The translations under genes were made by a program, and so were the position numbers. From Bacteroidales bacterium (GTDB taxonomy: Bacteria > Bacteroidota > Bacteroidia > Bacteroidales > WCHB1-69), in NCBI GenBank assembly GCA_017962275.1, contig JAGCVQ010000099.1:1-44135 (forward strand): a DNA stretch of 44,135 bases, read 5' to 3'. The notes under the pieces are model-generated. The model saw nothing but the letters and a program-made list of their open reading frames with translations, was not told the origin of the DNA and made no database searches. How positions within the stretch are numbered: the first letter of the stretch is position 1; each line of letters opens with the position of its first letter. This document shows positions 39,858 to 44,135 of the stretch, one piece after another.

Positions 39858-41189
39858 ATGAAAAAGATATTCACTTTAGCAGCGGCCTTGTGCCTGGTGT
39901 CCATCGGTTTTGCACAGTACACGATGGAGGACCGTATTTATGACTATATCGATGATTACAAGGATCTTGCGATGCAGGAAATGGAACTTTACGGCATTCC
40001 GGCGAGCATCACGCTGGCGCAGGCCATCTACGCGTCGCAAGCCGGCACCAACGACTTGGTGCGCGAGTGCCATAACCACTTCGCCATCATGTGCCACACG
40101 CAGGAGTGGAAAGGCGAAACCTACTACCGGCCGGCCGACAAGAATCACGAGAACTGCTACCGGAAGTATGATACCGATGCGGATTCCTACCGCGACCACT
40201 CCCTCTTCCTCTCGACCCGTAGCCGGTATGTGAAACTGTTCTATTTCCCCATCACGGATTACAAGTCGTGGGCCAACGGGCTTTTGGAGGCGGGCTTTTC
40301 CGGCAACCCGAAATATGCCGACACGCTGGTCTCCATCATCGAGAAGTACTATCTGATGCACTACGACCGCAAGGTGGCGCAGAAATTGGGTGACACTACG
40401 GCCCTGCGTGCGATGGACAAGCCGCATCCCGAACGTACCGGCACTACGCCGACTACCCCTGTGGCGGCGAAACCCGCTGTGCAGCAACCCGAACCGGCTC
40501 CTGCTCCGAAAACAGAGGTGACCAAGCCGGTAGAGCAACCCAAGGCGGAACCCGTCGCGCAAAAGCCGGTGGAACCTGCTAAGACAGAGGCTCCCAAAGC
40601 GGCCGTGAAAAGAGACACGATGGAGGTGAACGGCATCGAAGTGATTGTGGAGAAGCCGGAGAAGAAGAAGGCCGAGCCGCAGCCGCAACAACCGAAACAA
40701 GAGCCACAACAACCGAAACAAGAACCGAAACAAACCCAGCCGCAACAACAGGAGACGGCTCAAACGCAGCTCCCCGAAAAGGTGAACGGACTGAACGTGT
40801 TTGTCTTGGATCCCTATACAGTTCCTTATAAATCAGCGTATTATCCTTATACCAGCCGTCCCGTTTACGAGAACAACAAGACCAAGTTCATCTTGGCGCG
40901 TGCCGGCGACACCTATCAGAAGTTAGCCAACGCATTGCAGCTGACAGAGAAAAACCTGCGCCTCTACAACGATGTTTACGACGGCTCGGAACCCATTGAG
41001 GATGAGGTGATTTACTTAGAGCAGAAGAGCACGAAATCCACAATTCCGTATCATACGTTGCAGGAGGGCGACACCTATCGCTACATCGCCCAGCGGTACG
41101 GAATCCAGCTGAAAATCCTCATCAAACGCAACAGCGGCAACATCAACAGCTACGGCGTGGGGGATCAGATTTGTATCGGTTGTAATTAA
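39858..41189 (+). CDS. GH73-like pseudoenzyme with LysM
   Basis: 443 residues, paralogous to the upstream gene: signal peptide (about 1-19), GH73-like domain (about 22-175), a long Pro/Gln/Lys/Glu-rich linker (about 195-310) and two LysM-like repeats at the C-terminus. In the active-site segment the neighbour reads TVAQGIFESACGKS; this protein reads TLAQAIYASQAGTN, so the catalytic Glu is Ala and the GxS is lost. NHFGIK has also become NHFAIM. The remaining core (YRDHSLFLSTRSRYVKLF, DYKSWANGLLEAGFSGNPKYA) is intact and the frame is open. I infer a non-catalytic peptidoglycan-binding or regulatory protein, not a decaying gene. Confidence 0.88.
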   Translation: MKKIFTLAAALCLVSIGFAQYTMEDRIYDYIDDYKDLAMQEMELYGIPASITLAQAIYASQAGTNDLVRECHNHFAIMCHTQEWKGETYYRPADKNHENCYRKYDTDADSYRDHSLFLSTRSRYVKLFYFPITDYKSWANGLLEAGFSGNPKYADTLVSIIEKYYLMHYDRKVAQKLGDTTALRAMDKPHPERTGTTPTTPVAAKPAVQQPEPAPAPKTEVTKPVEQPKAEPVAQKPVEPAKTEAPKAAVKRDTMEVNGIEVIVEKPEKKKAEPQPQQPKQEPQQPKQEPKQTQPQQQETAQTQLPEKVNGLNVFVLDPYTVPYKSAYYPYTSRPVYENNKTKFILARAGDTYQKLANALQLTEKNLRLYNDVYDGSEPIEDEVIYLEQKSTKSTIPYHTLQEGDTYRYIAQRYGIQLKILIKRNSGNINSYGVGDQICIGCN

Positions 41190-41194
41190 CGAGA

Positions 41195-42157
41195 ATGCCA
41201 AAGTCCTTCTATCATTTCAACCCGAAAACGCTTACCTACGAGAAGGTTAAGCTCAGCTTCAAGCACCTGTTCAAGCGCATTGCATGGGTGTTTGCCAGCG
41301 GCGTGGCCTTCGCGCTCGTCTTTGTGTGGATTGCATTCTATTTCATTGATTCCCCGAAGGTTAAGATTCTGGAGAAAGAGAACAACGAGTTGAAGGACGA
41401 GGTGGATTACCTCAGCGCCCGCATCGATGTGATGTCGGCGGCGCTGGCGGACATTGAGGACCGCGACGACAATGTCTATCGCAACGTCTTCGAGGCGGAT
41501 CCCGTACCCGCGAGCGAGCGTTACCCGCTGCTGATCGAGGACACCCGCTACGATAGTTTGTCGCGCTCCGAAGCCTACACCTTGCTGAAGGCCGCCAACA
41601 AGAAGGCCGATCAGCTTACCGTGCGGTTGGCGGTGCAGACCCGCTCGTTGGACACACTGGAGAAAATCGCCAATTCCAAAGCGGAGATGCTCGCTGCCAT
41701 CCCGGCCATCCGTCCGTTGAAGAACATGTTCACCATCACCTCCGGTTTCGGACGGCGTTACCACCCGGTGCTCAAGACGTTACGTAACCATACCGGCATT
41801 GACATTGCCGCCCCGAAGGGTACACCTATTTACGCCACCGCCGATGGTACAGTCTCCCGTGAAAAACCTGGCTCCGGCTACGGTATCTGCGTGGTGCTCA
41901 ACCACGGATATTCCTATCAAACGTTGTATGCCCACATGTCGAAGGCTGCCGTGAAGTCCGGACAGAAGGTGAAACGCGGTCAACTGATTGGTTATGTGGG
42001 TTCTACGGGTATGTCGTCAGGCTCGCACCTGCACTATGAGGTCATCAAGAACGGGCAGCCGGTCAACCCGATTTACTACTTCTACATCGACATCACCCCC
42101 GAAGAGTACAACTCGTTGTTGGAGTCTTCCAAGAAGATCAATCAGGCACTTTCATAG
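41195..42157 (+). CDS. M23 (LytM) peptidoglycan endopeptidase
   Basis: 320 residues: a single membrane segment (about 26-48, HIFKRIAWVFASGVAF-like region and FVWIAFYF), a coiled coil (about 55-85, KILEKENNELKDEVDYLSARID), and a LytM/M23 domain (about 180-300). Zinc ligands are intact: GRRYHPV and HTGIDIAAP (His and Asp), YAHMS and HLHYEV (His-x-His). It should cut peptide cross-links or stem peptides in the periplasm, or bind them as EnvC does, but unlike EnvC its site is complete. The stop lies one base before the next start. Confidence 0.92.
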   Translation: MPKSFYHFNPKTLTYEKVKLSFKHLFKRIAWVFASGVAFALVFVWIAFYFIDSPKVKILEKENNELKDEVDYLSARIDVMSAALADIEDRDDNVYRNVFEADPVPASERYPLLIEDTRYDSLSRSEAYTLLKAANKKADQLTVRLAVQTRSLDTLEKIANSKAEMLAAIPAIRPLKNMFTITSGFGRRYHPVLKTLRNHTGIDIAAPKGTPIYATADGTVSREKPGSGYGICVVLNHGYSYQTLYAHMSKAAVKSGQKVKRGQLIGYVGSTGMSSGSHLHYEVIKNGQPVNPIYYFYIDITPEEYNSLLESSKKINQALS

Positions 42158-42158
42158 T

Positions 42159-43796
42159 ATGAAACGCATGGCCCGAAAATTGTCTTTTGTGTTAATAATC
42201 ACCGTTTTGCTGGTCTCTTGCAAAACGAAGTTCGACCATCCCGACAAGCAAATCTTTCACTATAACGAGTCCTCCGGCATCCTGAGTCTGGATCCGGCGT
42301 TCGCTTCCGGGCAGGCGACGATATGGCCATGCAACCAGCTCTACAACGGGCTGGTGGATATGGACGAGAATCTGCAGGTGGTGCCGGCCATCGCCAAAAG
42401 CTGGACCATTTCCGAGGACGGCAAAACTTACACGTTCATCCTGCGTAACGACGTGCAATTCCACAACACGGACTTTTTCCCATTCGCGAAACCGCGATAT
42501 GTCACAGCTTCGGATTTCGTCTATAGTTTGGGGCGCATACTCAGTCCGGAGGTGGCCTCGCCTGGCGCGTGGATTTTCCAAAAGGTGAAACGCGACAAAG
42601 AGGGCAACCCAGCATTCAAAGCCTTGAACGACACGGTTTTCCAGATAGAACTGACGGAGCCCTTCCCGCCATTCCTCGGCATCCTGACGATGAAATACTG
42701 CTCCGTGGTTCCGCATGAGGTCGTGGAGCGTTATGGCAAAGACTTCCGCAAATACCCCGTTGGCACAGGTCCTTTCCAGATGAAGCTGTGGGAGGAGGGT
42801 GTGAAGCTGGTGATGCGCAAGAACCCCAACTATTTCGAAAGGGACTCCGCCGGCAATCGGCTGCCCTACATTGATGCGGTGGCGGTATCGTTTATCGTTG
42901 ACAAACAGTCTGTGTTCATGGAGTTTATGAAGGGATCGCTCGACTTCATGTCGGGGGTTGATCCAAGCTACAAGGACGCGCTGCTCACCAAAGACGGACG
43001 GCTCAATCCCGAGTATGCCGACAAAATCAAGCTAATCACTGGACCATACCTCAACACCGAGTATCTGGGTTTCAATTTAAAGCCGACGGACAAGCACAAC
43101 CCGCTGATGGACAAGCGGATCCGGCAGGCTATCAACTATGGTTTCGACAGGGAGAAGATGATGAAATATCTGCGTAACAATATGGGTTATGCGGGGGACG
43201 GTGGATTTGTGCCGCGCGGAATGCCTTCGTACAATCCCGAGCGCACGGGCGGGTACAGTTACAATCCGCAGAAGGCGCTGCAACTGCTGAAGGCGGCGGG
43301 TTATCCGAACGGGAAAGGGCTTCCGCCCATCACGCTCACCGTTTCGGCGCAATATGCGGACTTGTGCCAATACATCCAGCACGAGTTGGCGCAGATCGGC
43401 ATCACGCTGAACCTCGACATCGCGCAACCTGCCCAGCAACGGGAGATGATGCGCAGTTACCAGCTGCCGTTTTTCCGCGGCTCGTGGATCTGCGACTACC
43501 CTGACGCAGAGAACCAGATGTCGCTGTTCTATTCCAAGAACCTGCAGCCCAACGGTTCCAACTACACGCATTACGTGAACCCAAAGTTCGACCAACTATA
43601 CGAAAAATCGCAACGTTGCACGGATGAATCCCTGCGCAACGAATATTATATCCAAATGGATGCCCTGTTGGTGGAAGACGCTCCCTTCGTCATCCTATAT
43701 TACGACAAAGTAGCCCGTTTCGTGCAGAAAAACGTGGAAGGTTTGGGCGTGAACCCCGTGAATATGCTCGATTTGCGGCGGGTGAGGGTGCGGTGA
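42159..43796 (+). CDS. Family 5 peptide-binding lipoprotein
   Basis: 545 residues from ATG 42159 (the frame is open further upstream, inside the M23 gene). Lipoprotein signal MARKLSFVLIITVLLVSC, then the SBP_bac_5 fold: LSLDPAFASGQATIWPCNQLYNGLVD, AKSWTISEDGKTYTFILRNDVQFHN, VTASDFVYSLGRIL, KYPVGTGPFQM, AINYGFDREKMM and GGYSYNPQKALQLLKAAGYPNG. These proteins bind oligopeptides for ABC uptake, and some (MppA type) bind murein peptides. No permease or ATPase genes follow, so it works with a transporter encoded elsewhere. Its place in the peptidoglycan hydrolase operon suggests murein-peptide capture. Confidence 0.9.
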   Translation: MKRMARKLSFVLIITVLLVSCKTKFDHPDKQIFHYNESSGILSLDPAFASGQATIWPCNQLYNGLVDMDENLQVVPAIAKSWTISEDGKTYTFILRNDVQFHNTDFFPFAKPRYVTASDFVYSLGRILSPEVASPGAWIFQKVKRDKEGNPAFKALNDTVFQIELTEPFPPFLGILTMKYCSVVPHEVVERYGKDFRKYPVGTGPFQMKLWEEGVKLVMRKNPNYFERDSAGNRLPYIDAVAVSFIVDKQSVFMEFMKGSLDFMSGVDPSYKDALLTKDGRLNPEYADKIKLITGPYLNTEYLGFNLKPTDKHNPLMDKRIRQAINYGFDREKMMKYLRNNMGYAGDGGFVPRGMPSYNPERTGGYSYNPQKALQLLKAAGYPNGKGLPPITLTVSAQYADLCQYIQHELAQIGITLNLDIAQPAQQREMMRSYQLPFFRGSWICDYPDAENQMSLFYSKNLQPNGSNYTHYVNPKFDQLYEKSQRCTDESLRNEYYIQMDALLVEDAPFVILYYDKVARFVQKNVEGLGVNPVNMLDLRRVRVR

Positions 43797-43811
43797 AAGA
43801 GGTTCGGCACC

Positions 43812-43839
43812 GTAGAGACGCAAAATCTTGCGTCTCTAC
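43812..43839. repeat. GTAGAGACG palindrome, copy 6
   Basis: GTAGAGACGCAA, four bases, TTGCGTCTCTAC between two convergent genes. It may act as a two-way terminator. Confidence 0.9.
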
Positions 43840-43856
43840 AGCCCGCAAAACTGTTA

Positions 43857-44135
43857 CTATTTCTTCAGGAATTTCCTCGTAACTGGACTTTTTCCACCCG
43901 TATAGGTCAAAAAATACATCCCCGTTGGAAGCCCCGCCACCGAAAGCCGAATGCTGGCTCCCTCCGCTTTCTGTTGGAGACACCGTTTTCCCTGCATGTC
44001 CGTTATGGTAACCCAACCGTCCAGCTCCTCTCCGGTGCCCATGTCCAACACCACATACTGGGTGGCGGGGTTGGGATACAGGTTTATGGCCAGCTGGGGT
44101 TGTTCCGTCAAGCCTAAGCTCGTCTGGTCGCAACC
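43857..44135 (-). CDS. C-terminal part of a T9SS substrate (window edge)
   Basis: The last 92 codons of a gene that runs off the window; the first visible residues are GCDQTSLGLTEQPQLAINLY, with no start codon of its own. It is a type A T9SS C-terminal domain: LYPNPATQYVVLD, a central WVTITDMQGKRCLQQ strand pair, LSVAGLPTGMYFLTY and the basic end PVTRKFLKK. The passenger lies outside the window. It is the third T9SS-sorted product here. Confidence 0.88.
   Translation of the reverse strand, partial: GCDQTSLGLTEQPQLAINLYPNPATQYVVLDMGTGEELDGWVTITDMQGKRCLQQKAEGASIRLSVAGLPTGMYFLTYTGGKSPVTRKFLKK

Noticed and set aside
1-44135. CRISPR arrays, tRNA and rRNA genes
   Set aside because: No regularly spaced direct repeats with unique spacers were found. 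No cloverleaf with a GTTC-type T arm and acceptor was found; the hairpin AACGGG-GTTCGCT-CCCGTT at 25876-25894 only resembles a T arm by chance.

Overview
The window looks like a chromosomal segment of an anaerobic member of the Bacteroidota, most likely an uncultured Bacteroidales. Evidence: three proteins end in type IX secretion (T9SS) sorting domains, there is a FISUMP-domain surface protein, many genes are preceded by the Bacteroidota -7 promoter box TAnnTTTG, and an [FeFe]-hydrogenase maturase (HydF) is encoded. No rRNA, tRNA, CRISPR array, integrase or transposase was seen.

Layout. 1-745 is gene-poor, with a large inverted repeat and the 3' relic of a FISUMP gene. 746-1506 is a toxin/antitoxin-like pair, followed by a 1022-residue FISUMP adhesin-like protein and a small T9SS-sorted protein whose upstream region looks like a structured RNA. 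5752-8313 holds a secreted protein and parE. 8636-15014 is a same-strand run: aminotransferase, outer-membrane barrel, waaA (Kdo transferase), lemA, a TPM-domain protein and dihydroorotase. 15079-20359 runs on the other strand: flippase, MltD-like lytic transglycosylase, a MORN-like repeat protein and a lipoprotein. Then come a small lipoprotein, rimO, a hicBA module with a translationally coupled lipoprotein, an ABC exporter, and a decayed dinD joined to a membrane-protein remnant. 25.8-30.1 kb has a candidate small RNA, hydF, an M24 aminopeptidase and a split chromate transporter. 30.3-33.8 kb is one 1162-residue modular T9SS substrate. 33.8-35.2 kb is rdgB, rpmF and yceD. 35.3-43.8 kb runs on the plus strand: gtrA, an MsbA-like exporter, ddl, two GH73/LysM proteins, an M23 peptidase and a peptide-binding lipoprotein. 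The window ends inside another T9SS substrate.

How the genes fit together. The strongest functional theme is the cell envelope: lipid A/Kdo (waaA), lipid-linked sugar transport (gtrA, flippase, MsbA-like), peptidoglycan synthesis (ddl) and peptidoglycan cleavage (MltD, GH73 pair, M23). The tightly packed genes at 38828-43796 form a likely operon in which an intact GH73 glucosaminidase is followed by a paralogue that has lost the catalytic glutamate, then an M23 endopeptidase and a family-5 peptide-binding lipoprotein. I regard this as the most interesting protein system here. The most interesting non-coding signals are two minus-strand segments (about 5429-5691 and 25838-26040), each starting with a full TTTG-N19/20-TAnnTTTG promoter and folding into several stems, and a family of six intergenic palindromes whose arms differ between copies but stay complementary.
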